Assembly (NCBI GenBank): GCA_002723155.1
Contig: PBNO01000002.1
Span: 51,545-115,544 of the forward strand
Origin: Ponticaulis sp.
GTDB taxonomy: Bacteria; Pseudomonadota; Alphaproteobacteria; Caulobacterales; Hyphomonadaceae
DNA length: 64,000 bases
Direction of reading: 5' to 3'
Shown: one piece after another, positions 51,654-59,328 of the stretch
How positions within the stretch are numbered: position 1 is the stretch's first letter
How the letters are laid out: each line of letters opens with the position of its first letter
Notes under the pieces: generated by a model
Seen by the model: only the letters and a program-made list of their open reading frames with translations
Database searches by the model: none
What the model was told of the DNA's origin: nothing
Position numbers and translations under genes: made by a program

Positions 51654-52340
51654 ATGGAGCAAGATTTGACCCACCAGATCACGCTGAAATCAATCGAACC
51701 CGTAACGCACGACACCCATCATCTGGTCTTCACCCGTCCGGACAATTTTGATTTTGAGCCGGGTCAGGCGACAGATTTTGCACTCGACAAAGACGGCTGG
51801 CGCGATGAGCAGCGCCCCTTCACGTTCACCAGCCTGCCTGAAAAGGACACTCTGGAATTCGTCATCAAATCCTATCCGGACCATAACGGCGTGACAGAAC
51901 AGATCGCCAAAATGGAGCCCGGCGATAAAGCCCTCATCGAGGACCCTTGGGGCGCGATCGAAGATGAAGGCCCGGGCACATTCATCGCAGGCGGTGCAGG
52001 CATCACACCCTTCATCGCGATCCTGCGCGAACGCCTTGAGAAAAAGGGTACACTTGCGGGCTGCACGCTGATTTTCTCAAACTCCACGGAGAAGGACATC
52101 ATCCTCCGGAAAGAGTTTGAGAGCATGCAGGGGCTGAAAACCATCTTCACCGTGACCGATCAGGACGATGCCTCAGTGCATACAGAATTCGTCGATAAAG
52201 ACTTTCTGAAAGATCATATCGATCCGACGCTCGGCAAATTCTACATTTGCGGACCGGATAAAATGGTGGACGAGATTTCCGAGACGCTGAAAAGCTTCGG
52301 CATTGAGGATGAGCGCATCATCCACGAAGATTTCGAATAA
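51654..52340 (+). CDS. FAD/NAD-dependent ferredoxin (flavodoxin) reductase-like protein
   Basis: 228 residues. Ferredoxin-NADP reductase fold with the FAD motif RPFTFTS, the phosphate-binding GGAGITPFIAILRE, and the C-terminal FYICGPDKMVDEISETL. No Fe-S or globin domain is fused, so it is a stand-alone electron-transfer module; its partner is unknown. GG(A)G-like ribosome binding is weak; ATG 51654 is the first in frame. Single plus-strand gene between minus-strand genes. Confidence 0.88.
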   Translation: MEQDLTHQITLKSIEPVTHDTHHLVFTRPDNFDFEPGQATDFALDKDGWRDEQRPFTFTSLPEKDTLEFVIKSYPDHNGVTEQIAKMEPGDKALIEDPWGAIEDEGPGTFIAGGAGITPFIAILRERLEKKGTLAGCTLIFSNSTEKDIILRKEFESMQGLKTIFTVTDQDDASVHTEFVDKDFLKDHIDPTLGKFYICGPDKMVDEISETLKSFGIEDERIIHEDFE

Positions 52341-52358
52341 ACGATATCGCCGCGTTGG

Positions 52359-53285
52359 TTATGCCAGCGCGGCGATTTTCTGATAGCTCGCCGCTGCTGT
52401 CTGGATTTGCTGCTGTAAAATAGTGTTCAGCTCGCGCCCGTTCTCACGAACCTCATCGGAGCGGGCGTCTGCGCTGTCGCGATCATCATCGCGTGGCGGC
52501 TCGCCAGACCTCTGAGCAGACGCCGTATCAAGGCCAGATGGCTTATCCTGACCGGGTGCCTCACCGTCATTCTCTGCTGCAGGGCTAACGTCTGCCGGCA
52601 GCGCAGCACCCAACGGCTCCGCTCCTTCAACCGGCTCACCCTCCCCTGCCTCTCCAGTACGTTCAGCACGCGATTCCGCAGCGAGTTCTGATTGCGCTTC
52701 ACGCAAAGCCGCAGCGGCGGCCTGAGCGACCTTACGATCCTGATCTGATGGTTCTGCTGGCGCGAGCGCGGCGGCCTGAACCTGCTGCAGTTTATCAATC
52801 GTCGCCTGCGGATCGCCTTCAATAGGTGCCGTATCAATCTTCACTTCGCCGCCAATGGCGTAGCGCTTCCCGTCCGGCCCGACCTGATATTCATAAGACG
52901 GGGAACCGGCAAAGCTGCCACCTGTTGCGGCGTGCGCTGCCTCGTGCGCGCGGACTTCTGCGTCGCGTTCTTTCAGCTCTTTGACCTGAGCCTGCTCTTC
53001 ATCACTCAATTCGTTCTTGGCTTTGGTGCTTTTGTCGCCGCAGCTATTGCAGATACCAGCGGCACACTCAGGACATTCTTCGGCTTTCACCGTTGTCTGC
53101 GTCTCGGTGACTTTGGTCACTTGCACCTGCGTGGATTCAGCAGCCTGGAGCGCCGCATCAGAGATTTCGACACGGTCAACCGGATTAATTGCGGATGGAG
53201 ACGGCGTAGACGCAGGTGTCTGCGCGGCAGGGTATCCTGTCGGCAGAGGAATAAAGGCTGTCTGCGGCGAACTGCTGATCTGCAT
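52359..53285 (-). CDS. Putative metalloprotease, SprA-related/CJM1_0395 family
   Basis: 308 residues. The conserved core runs ELSDEEQAQVKELKERDAEV, RAHEAAHAATGGSFAGSPSY, then EYQVGPDGKRYAIGGEVKID and PIEGDPQATIDKLQQVQAAA, which is the SprA-related family. HEAAH (HExxH) is the presumed zinc-binding catalytic motif. Just before it lies CPECAAGICNSCG, a four-Cys knuckle that may bind another metal. The N terminus (PVDRVEISDAALQAAES) and the C-terminal third (EPVEGAEPLGAALPADVSPA) are disordered and acidic. No signal peptide. Actual protease activity is not demonstrated for most members. Confidence 0.8.
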   Translation of the reverse strand: MQISSSPQTAFIPLPTGYPAAQTPASTPSPSAINPVDRVEISDAALQAAESTQVQVTKVTETQTTVKAEECPECAAGICNSCGDKSTKAKNELSDEEQAQVKELKERDAEVRAHEAAHAATGGSFAGSPSYEYQVGPDGKRYAIGGEVKIDTAPIEGDPQATIDKLQQVQAAALAPAEPSDQDRKVAQAAAAALREAQSELAAESRAERTGEAGEGEPVEGAEPLGAALPADVSPAAENDGEAPGQDKPSGLDTASAQRSGEPPRDDDRDSADARSDEVRENGRELNTILQQQIQTAAASYQKIAALA

Positions 53286-53396
53286 GGCAATCCCGAACGT
53301 CGAACGAGCGCCAAGTATACATGTTCAGTCTTCATCAGCCCTGACCGGCTGAAGACGATTTTGGACCAATTGATTCACTGGCCCGTAACCATAAAT

Positions 53397-53801
53397 CTAT
53401 GGAGTTGATGCTTCCGCTACCCCGCGCCCGGCCTCCAGTATCGGAATGCCTGCTTCGGTTGGCACATAGATGACATCCTGCTGGTTAGAACCGAGCTTCT
53501 GGATCCAGAGATATCTGAGATACCCATCAGGTCCGCCCAGACCATTGGCGATGATCTCATTGGCTTCAGCCACACCGCGCGCCCGCTCGATTTCCGCCTC
53601 ACGAAGGAAAACCGCGGCTTCAGCCTGTGCACGCGCTTCTTCAATCAGAACACGGCGTTCGTTTTCTGCCTGTGCCAGCGCAGCCTTACCGCTCATTTCA
53701 GCGCGCCAGACATTCCATGTCGGCAAAATCCACATCACTGCAGCGAGCGCGAGGATGATCATCACCGCACCGCCCACGAGCGAAAGCATCGGGGTTCTCA
53801 T
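53397..53801 (-). CDS. SPFH/prohibitin-like membrane-anchored coiled-coil protein lacking the band-7 core
   Basis: 134 residues. An N-terminal membrane helix (LVGGAVMIILALAAVMWILP) is followed by a long charged helix (AALAQAENERRVLIEEARAQ, FLREAEIERARGVAEANEII) and GYLRYLWIQKLGSNQQDVIY, then VPTEAGIPILEAGR. This is the C-terminal part of a stomatin/HflK-type protein; the band-7 domain that normally comes first is absent. It may be an accessory subunit or scaffold of membrane proteases. It looks complete, with its own signal anchor, not a broken gene. Located between the SprA-like and a lipoprotein gene. Confidence 0.7.
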   Translation of the reverse strand: MRTPMLSLVGGAVMIILALAAVMWILPTWNVWRAEMSGKAALAQAENERRVLIEEARAQAEAAVFLREAEIERARGVAEANEIIANGLGGPDGYLRYLWIQKLGSNQQDVIYVPTEAGIPILEAGRGVAEASTP

Positions 53802-53874
53802 AAACTGTCTCCTGACCTTATCCGGCCAGTTTACCCGTGCATGCTGGAAGCGAAAGCATTAATCAACACAACGT

Positions 53875-54741
53875 TTACCACCTGCTATCGGGACCAATGG
53901 TCAACAAGGCGTCGATTTCGTCTTCGCTAAGTGAAACACCGCGCTGCAGAGCATAAAACTCCATCATTGAAGCCATGAGCAGGTCATGATCTTCGGAGCT
54001 AACATCACCGGAGACATCCAACTGCAGCGCAAGAAACCAGCCGTCCCGCTCATCCAGAAAGACATACATGTGCTGTCGTAATCCTGGCGCATACAACATT
54101 AAGCAGCGCCCTCGCTCGACAGTCTCATAATCCAAACCATCGAGTGCCGGCTCTTGCGTTATCAGCTCCCTGCGTTCCCCGACCGCCGCGTCCCCAAACG
54201 CAACCAATGCTCTCAGCTGGCGGTCACACGCGTCAACTTGCGGCAATGGCTCGACCCGCGTGACGGCTGACGCCGTCATCACCGTGTCGCCCATTTGTTC
54301 CAGCAGAGTACCAAACGGCGAACGATAAAACGCTGTACCCAGCCTTCCTTCGAAACCTTCAAGCCGATAGCTGCAGACGGGGATATACGAAAACACTCCG
54401 GGTGCATCTGCCTGAAGGGCGTGTGTCGTGTCCTGAAACTCGAAGATGCCGACTTGAGACGGACAGATGCCACCAGATGGCTCATGCCGCACCTGACCGT
54501 TGGAATCCGTCTCCCATTCCTGTTCAGCGAGCTCCATGCCGCGATAAACCAACTCGGTCTGACTGCGGCTTAAACCAGGTATCGGAGGAATCTGCTCGTC
54601 TGCTGACACAGGCGCCGTTGTTCCCATCGGTGGTGTCGCCGGTCTGACATTATATGTTGCCAGCGCAGCAGCCATACAGCCCGAAAGCAGAAAGGGTGAT
54701 GCTAAAAGCGCGAGAAGATATTTGCGATTCTGATGTTTCAT
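53875..54741 (-). CDS. Lipoprotein of unknown function
   Basis: 288 residues. Lipobox LLSGC (Cys at about 22) after a basic start KHQNRKYLLALLASPF. The mature protein has mixed beta/helix content with four Cys residues in the middle third and DERDGWFLALQLDVSGDVSS near the end. No recognised domain. The first gene downstream of trpF on the minus strand (48 bases), so perhaps co-transcribed with it. No other clue to function. Confidence 0.6.
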   Translation of the reverse strand: MKHQNRKYLLALLASPFLLSGCMAAALATYNVRPATPPMGTTAPVSADEQIPPIPGLSRSQTELVYRGMELAEQEWETDSNGQVRHEPSGGICPSQVGIFEFQDTTHALQADAPGVFSYIPVCSYRLEGFEGRLGTAFYRSPFGTLLEQMGDTVMTASAVTRVEPLPQVDACDRQLRALVAFGDAAVGERRELITQEPALDGLDYETVERGRCLMLYAPGLRQHMYVFLDERDGWFLALQLDVSGDVSSEDHDLLMASMMEFYALQRGVSLSEDEIDALLTIGPDSRW

Positions 54742-54789
54742 AAGGCCCCAATCAGCACAACCTGACCGCGACCACCAGACAATATCAAC

Positions 54790-55440
54790 TCATTTTCGGA
54801 GGACGCCCGCAAATGCTGCGATTTTGCCTGCATCCTTCACGCCCTTTTCGGACTCCACGCCGGAAGAGACATCCACCGCTTTCGCGCCCGAAATCTCTAC
54901 GGCCTCTGCAACATTGTCAGGGTTGAGCCCGCCAGCCAGCAACCATGGCCGGTCACAGGAAAAGTCTTTCAATATGATCCAGTCAAAGCTGTGGCCCCAA
55001 CCGCCTGGTCTGTCTGCATCTTTTGGTGGTTTGGCATCAAACAGAAACCGGTCAGCGGCCGTAAAGTCGGCAACAGCCTCAAGGTCAACGGGCGCAGAGA
55101 CCGGCAGCGCCTTCCAAATCTCACCGCTTTTGCGTCGTGCCCGAATATCTAAAATCAACTGGTTGTCCTCAGAACCATGAAGCTGGATGTGATCCACACC
55201 CCATTCGTCGGCAAGACTGACAGCCTCGTCCACCGTCGGATTAACGAGCAGGATGACCGTCTCAACGTCTGGATTGATCGACTTGACGGAGGCCACAAGT
55301 TCAGCCCCCTCACTACGCAGCACGTGGCGCGGGCTTTTTTCAAAATGGACGAAGCCGACCCAGCGCGCTCCGGCTTTGATTGCCTCACGCACACTGCCCC
55401 GCTCTTTCAGGCCACAGATTTTGATATCAGTCTCACTCAT
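54790..55440 (-). CDS. trpF: Phosphoribosylanthranilate isomerase
   Basis: 216-residue TIM barrel of tryptophan synthesis. The catalytic Cys is in IKICGLKERGSV and Asp in GAKAVDVSSGVESEKGVKD; VGFVHFEKSPRHV is the typical first loop. In related genomes trpF directly precedes trpB; here about 3.8 kb with five unrelated genes, one on the opposite strand, separates them. Divergent from bioB. Confidence 0.96.
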   Translation of the reverse strand: MSETDIKICGLKERGSVREAIKAGARWVGFVHFEKSPRHVLRSEGAELVASVKSINPDVETVILLVNPTVDEAVSLADEWGVDHIQLHGSEDNQLILDIRARRKSGEIWKALPVSAPVDLEAVADFTAADRFLFDAKPPKDADRPGGWGHSFDWIILKDFSCDRPWLLAGGLNPDNVAEAVEISGAKAVDVSSGVESEKGVKDAGKIAAFAGVLRK

Positions 55441-55510
55441 GGCCCTTCATGTGCGTGAGAAGTGATGAAGGTCAATCCGTCTGGGTCTTGCTTTTAGCGA
55501 TGCCTCACGC

Positions 55511-55535
55511 AAAACATGCCCGCTGAACATGTTTT
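55511..55535. promoter_or_regulatory. AAAACATG-N9-CATGTTTT inverted repeat upstream of bioB
   Basis: Eight perfect base pairs in each arm, spacer of nine. It ends seven bases before the bioB ribosome-binding site AGGA (55542-55545). It does not match the usual BioR (TTATMKATAA) or BirA operator. It may be an operator or an RNA hairpin masking translation. Confidence 0.55.
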
Positions 55536-55553
55536 GAGTACAGGATTTGAGCC

Positions 55554-56525
55554 ATGCCTTTTGATATGCCCCGCCATGACTGGAGCCGCGACGAGATTAA
55601 AGCGCTTTACGAGCTGCCTCTCGACACGCTGATCGGCAGAGCGCTGGCTGTGAAACAAGCCAACTGGGCTGATGGCAAAATCCAGAAGTCCCAGCTTCTC
55701 TCTATCAAGACCGGCGGCTGCGCGGAAAACTGTGGCTATTGCAGCCAGTCAGCTCATTTCGATACCGGCCTTGAAGCCTCCAAACTGATGCCCCTCGACG
55801 AAGTTGTCGAAGCCGCACGCGAAGCCAAAGCCGGCGGCGCAGACCGCTTCTGCATGGGCGCAGCCTGGCGTGAGCTTAAAGATCGCGATCTACCGAAAGT
55901 CGCGGACATGATCCGCGCGGTGAAAGCCGAAGGCATGGAAACCTGCGTAACGCTAGGTATGCTGGGCGAAGGTCAGGCTGAAAAGCTCGCTGAGGCCGGC
56001 CTCGATTATTACAACCACAATCTCGATACCTCGCGCGAATATTACGACAAGGTCGTCACCACGCGCACCTATGAGGACCGTATCGATACGCTCGGCAAAG
56101 CCCGTGAGGCTGGCCTGAACCTCTGCGTTGGCGGTATTCTCGGCATGGGCGAAAGCCGTGAGGACCGCATCGGCCTCATCCATGAGCTGGCACAACTCAC
56201 GCCGCATCCGGAGAGCGTTCCGATCAACATGCTCGTACCGATCGACGGTACGCCGCTTGGCGATTCTCCTGAAATCTCGGTTACCGAAATGGCGCGTGCG
56301 ATTGCCGTTTGCCGCGTCGTCTTCCCGAAAAGCTGGGTGCGCCTCTCCGCAGGCCGTGAAGGCATGACAGAGGGCGAACAGGCGCTCTGCCTTCTGGCTG
56401 GCGCAAACTCCATCTTCGTGGGCGCGCGCCTTCTGACTACAGACAATCCGGGCGAGGACCGCGACGCGTCACTTCTCAAGAACACAGGCTTTGAAGCCGT
56501 CGCCCGCGACGTGATGCAAGTTTAA
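55554..56525 (+). CDS. bioB: Biotin synthase
   Basis: 323-residue radical-SAM enzyme that inserts sulfur into dethiobiotin. The [4Fe-4S]-SAM motif is CAENCGYCSQSA (C-x3-C-x2-C). The second-cluster ligands are in the expected places (ETCVTLGML, DYYNHNLDTS and NLCVGGILGMGE). RLSAGREGM and FVGARLLTT are also typical. It stands alone; bioA, bioD and bioF are not in the window. Converges with the deiminase gene on a shared hairpin. Confidence 0.97.
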   Translation: MPFDMPRHDWSRDEIKALYELPLDTLIGRALAVKQANWADGKIQKSQLLSIKTGGCAENCGYCSQSAHFDTGLEASKLMPLDEVVEAAREAKAGGADRFCMGAAWRELKDRDLPKVADMIRAVKAEGMETCVTLGMLGEGQAEKLAEAGLDYYNHNLDTSREYYDKVVTTRTYEDRIDTLGKAREAGLNLCVGGILGMGESREDRIGLIHELAQLTPHPESVPINMLVPIDGTPLGDSPEISVTEMARAIAVCRVVFPKSWVRLSAGREGMTEGEQALCLLAGANSIFVGARLLTTDNPGEDRDASLLKNTGFEAVARDVMQV

Positions 56526-56569
56526 GAAAAACAGCGGGCCTCTGGTGGGCTAGTCCCACCAGAGGCCCG
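56526..56569 (-). terminator. Terminator of the deiminase gene, with the stop codon inside its loop
   Basis: CGGGCCTCTGGTGGG-CTAGT-CCCACCAGAGGCCCG, a perfect 15-base-pair stem, followed on the minus strand by CTGTTTTTC. The deiminase stop TAG (56550-56552) is in the loop and its last codons form one arm. No T tract follows on the plus strand, so it probably serves bioB only weakly. Confidence 0.85.
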
Positions 56570-58376
56570 TCATATTGCGCGTAACATTGGTTCCGCAGTG
56601 CACCTCTCCGCCCCATGAGTGGTGGGATAGCCAGTCATCAATCGACCAGACAGTAATGCCTGCTTCGGCATAGGCCTCGGTGACGGCGGCCTCCATAATA
56701 TCGACGCCATCAATCACCGGCCCCCATTGCTTGGGCGGGATATAGTTTTCACGATCCAGCAACAGCCCGTTCACAGCCGCCGGATAGAAGGCGATCATAT
56801 TGCCCTGCGAATAGGTGATGTATTCGCGCGGGGTAACATCAGCGTCCGCCATACTGTCTTCTGACGGGCGGATAGGCTGCTCTTCACGCACCCCCGGATG
56901 CGGCACGAAATCTGAAAAATCTGAATATTCGAACAGGCCCGGAATACGCACGACCTGACTTTCAGGCAGACCGGTTTCGGCAAGCAGGATTTGCAGGTTC
57001 AGCTCAACACGGCGGCGTGCCAACTCGTTATCCTCAAGAAAGGCTTCGTCCGCGAGCAGTTCATCAATTGTCATTTGAGGCGCATCAGGTCGAGAGAACA
57101 CCTGCGCATCGCCATGACCTGCCGCCTGCGCCTCGCGCAAAACCTCGAATGCTGACGGCACGTCTTTGATCGCAATCGTCCAGCCATAGGCGTTGTCGGC
57201 AGGCAGGAACTGAATGAACTCGTCCACATGCGCGATGATCAGCCAGGAGGTGTCGAGCACGACAGGGTCCTGCACCCATTGTGCGTCAAAGAAGCTCGTA
57301 AAATCAGAATGCGGCGCGTAACCATCGCCCGCATCGCCATAAATCACACGGCCTGCCGGATAGGACGTTCCATCCAGCTCGTATGGCGGGATCGTCTCCA
57401 GATTACCGAATGAGTCGGCCTGATGGTAATTATCGCCGCCTGTCTGAACCACGCCAAAGCCCGGCCCTTTCAGCGCAAAGAGAGAGCGACCGGCAGAGCG
57501 TGTAGGCTGAGGCGAGCGGATCGCTACGCGGATAATCTTCGCCTCACCATCAGGTGCAGGCATGCTCATATAGCCGAACTCGACAAAGTCCTGCGCCCAG
57601 TTGTCGATGGTGTCGAAACGGGCAAGCGGCGCGGTGAAGCCCGCTTCTGTAAGCGCACCGGCGAGATCATCAACGAACTCACGATGCACAGGGCGGTCGC
57701 TTTGCGGCACATAGACCTCGTTCGCCCGCTCCAGATGGTTATGAATAATCACCGGCGCGACGCGCATGGTGACACGATCAGTCAGCACGTCAGCGCCGTC
57801 TGTCACGGTGAACTCGAGCGTGGCCACGCCATTCCAGATGTCCTCGCTTCGAATAATGTCACGCGAATCGACACCAAATGTCAGGCCCGTATTCAGCTCT
57901 TCAGCGGAGAGCTGCATGTCGCGCGTGAAATACTCCCAGCTCTCTTCGCGGCGAATGAATATACGGATGTTTTCATAACCGACGCCAACCGCCGCGACGG
58001 TTCCGAAGGCATCATCGCTCAACCCGTTGACGGGCAGCGTTCGCACGGGCGCGAAATAGTCTGGCGCATGGGGTAAATCATCTGATGCATCATGACAGGC
58101 TTCCAGCTCGTCATCGCTCTGGCTCTCATCATCCGGCCCTGCGCAGCGCCCTGCCGTGTCACCGATATTGGCCAGAATGATGGCGCCGCGTTCAGCAGAC
58201 CAGTCCGTCTTATCGTCGGCATCAAGATCGTTGACGCGACCATCCCGGTTTGTATCGGCAAGAATGGTGGCAACGGGTTCAACAGGCGCAGCCGTTAAAG
58301 GCTCATCGGACGAACAGGCCGCAAGAAGAATGGTGAGCGTGCCCATGAGCGCAGTAGCTGAGCGAAGAGAAGTCAT
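56550..58376 (-). CDS. Protein-arginine deiminase family lipoprotein (animal PAD-type)
   Basis: 608 residues. Lipobox LLAAC at about 21. At 40-60 lies an acidic DTNRDGRVNDLDADDK, a dockerin-like calcium loop. The C-terminal half has the four PAD active-site residues: Asp263 (NWAQDFVEFGYM), His383 and Asp385 (IIAHVDEFIQFLPA) and Cys594 (EVHCGTNVTR). Further matches to PAD are YPAGRVIYGDAG, AAGHGDAQVF and KQWGPVIDG. The family converts peptidyl-arginine to citrulline with calcium. A secreted, lipid-anchored enzyme would act on periplasmic or external proteins. Similar genes occur in actinomycetes and cyanobacteria; transfer is possible but not shown. ATG 58376 has GGGGC six bases upstream. Confidence 0.93.
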   Translation of the reverse strand: MTSLRSATALMGTLTILLAACSSDEPLTAAPVEPVATILADTNRDGRVNDLDADDKTDWSAERGAIILANIGDTAGRCAGPDDESQSDDELEACHDASDDLPHAPDYFAPVRTLPVNGLSDDAFGTVAAVGVGYENIRIFIRREESWEYFTRDMQLSAEELNTGLTFGVDSRDIIRSEDIWNGVATLEFTVTDGADVLTDRVTMRVAPVIIHNHLERANEVYVPQSDRPVHREFVDDLAGALTEAGFTAPLARFDTIDNWAQDFVEFGYMSMPAPDGEAKIIRVAIRSPQPTRSAGRSLFALKGPGFGVVQTGGDNYHQADSFGNLETIPPYELDGTSYPAGRVIYGDAGDGYAPHSDFTSFFDAQWVQDPVVLDTSWLIIAHVDEFIQFLPADNAYGWTIAIKDVPSAFEVLREAQAAGHGDAQVFSRPDAPQMTIDELLADEAFLEDNELARRRVELNLQILLAETGLPESQVVRIPGLFEYSDFSDFVPHPGVREEQPIRPSEDSMADADVTPREYITYSQGNMIAFYPAAVNGLLLDRENYIPPKQWGPVIDGVDIMEAAVTEAYAEAGITVWSIDDWLSHHSWGGEVHCGTNVTRNMTGLWWD

Positions 58377-58449
58377 GAATGCCCCGAAGCAGAGTGTTAT
58401 GTTTTGAAAGCACTAAGTGATGCCATTCTTCTTCCTGCAAGTCACTGAG

Positions 58450-58464
58450 AACAGAATTTCTGTT
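58450..58464. promoter_or_regulatory. Odd palindrome AACAGAA-T-TTCTGTT in the deiminase/redoxin divergent region
   Basis: Perfect 7+1+7 palindrome 73 bases upstream of the deiminase start and 160 bases before the redoxin gene. It resembles operators of dimeric regulators, though it matches none that I recognise. Confidence 0.4.
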
Positions 58465-58625
58465 TCCAGCGTCGCGCCGCCCGGTCGCCAACATGTATTG
58501 CCTGTCCAAAGCGCAGCACATCACTTGGCCCTCACACCTCTGTCATTGCCCGTCAGTGTGAGTTTATTCGCGCTGGCGGCTGGCATCACCTAGGGTCAGG
58601 GCTCCAAACACACCGGAGTTTTCAT

Positions 58626-59228
58626 ATGATCCGCACATTCCTCGCCGCATCCCTGATCGCGGCTTCCGCCCCAACAGCCCTCGCACAACAGGCGATGGCT
58701 GACCAAGCCCCGATGGCCGACGACGACCAGATGATGATGCATGTCGGTCCATCTGTTGGTGACACATTCGCGGACTTCACCGCGCTCTCTACAACGGGCG
58801 AAGCGCAAACACTCGCAAACCTTTCAGGTGAGGCAGGTGCGGTCATCGTCTTTTCCCGCTCGCTGGACTGGTGCCCGTTCTGCAAACGTCAGGCGATTGA
58901 TCTGAAAGATGCCGCGGCGCCGCTTGCTGAGCTTGGCTGGGATCTAAACCTCATCACGTATGATGATCCTGATACGCTGGCTGAATATGCGGGCGACAAT
59001 GAAATCCCGTACACGCTGCTCTCCGACAAGGATTCAGCGATGATCAACGCGTTCCACCTTCGCAACACCGAAGTACCTGCAGGTAGCCGTTATGACGGCA
59101 TTCCGCATCCAGCCATCATCTTCCTCTCTCCGGAAGGCGAAGTACTCGCCATGCTCCGAGAGGAAGGTTACCAGAACCGTCCGCCAGTAGATGTGGTTCT
59201 GGAAACCGCCGGCGAACTGGCGAGCTGA
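58626..59228 (+). CDS. Exported redoxin/AhpC-TSA-family protein
   Basis: 200 residues, signal peptide ending ALAQQ and a short Met/Asp-rich spacer. A thioredoxin-like redoxin domain follows: VGDTFADFTALSTTGEAQTL, AVIVFSRSLDWCPFCKRQAI with CPFC at the active site, YTLLSDKDSAMINAF and HPAIIFLSPEGEV. A periplasmic thiol reductase or peroxiredoxin is likely. CPFC resembles DsbA-type dithiol sites more than single-Cys peroxiredoxins. Divergent from the deiminase. Confidence 0.85.
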   Translation: MIRTFLAASLIAASAPTALAQQAMADQAPMADDDQMMMHVGPSVGDTFADFTALSTTGEAQTLANLSGEAGAVIVFSRSLDWCPFCKRQAIDLKDAAAPLAELGWDLNLITYDDPDTLAEYAGDNEIPYTLLSDKDSAMINAFHLRNTEVPAGSRYDGIPHPAIIFLSPEGEVLAMLREEGYQNRPPVDVVLETAGELAS

Positions 59229-59238
59229 CGCAGAAACA

Positions 59239-59262
59239 GGGAAGCGGCGAAATCGCCGCTTC
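59239..59262 (+). terminator. Hairpin after the redoxin gene
   Basis: GGAAGCGGCG-AAAT-CGCCGCTTCC, ten bases after the stop codon, without a T tract. Either a weak terminator or a 3' stability hairpin. Confidence 0.5.
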
Positions 59263-59328
59263 CTGCGTTGACTTGAGAGCGCCACCGGATGAAGTTTCCT
59301 CCCGATCCAAATCATTTCGGGGGCTCTC

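Noticed and set aside
53331-53356. GTCTT-cat-CAGCC / GGCTG-AAGAC hairpin between the SprA-like and SPFH-like genes
   Set aside because: Bulged and without a T tract in the direction of either gene; not convincing as a terminator.
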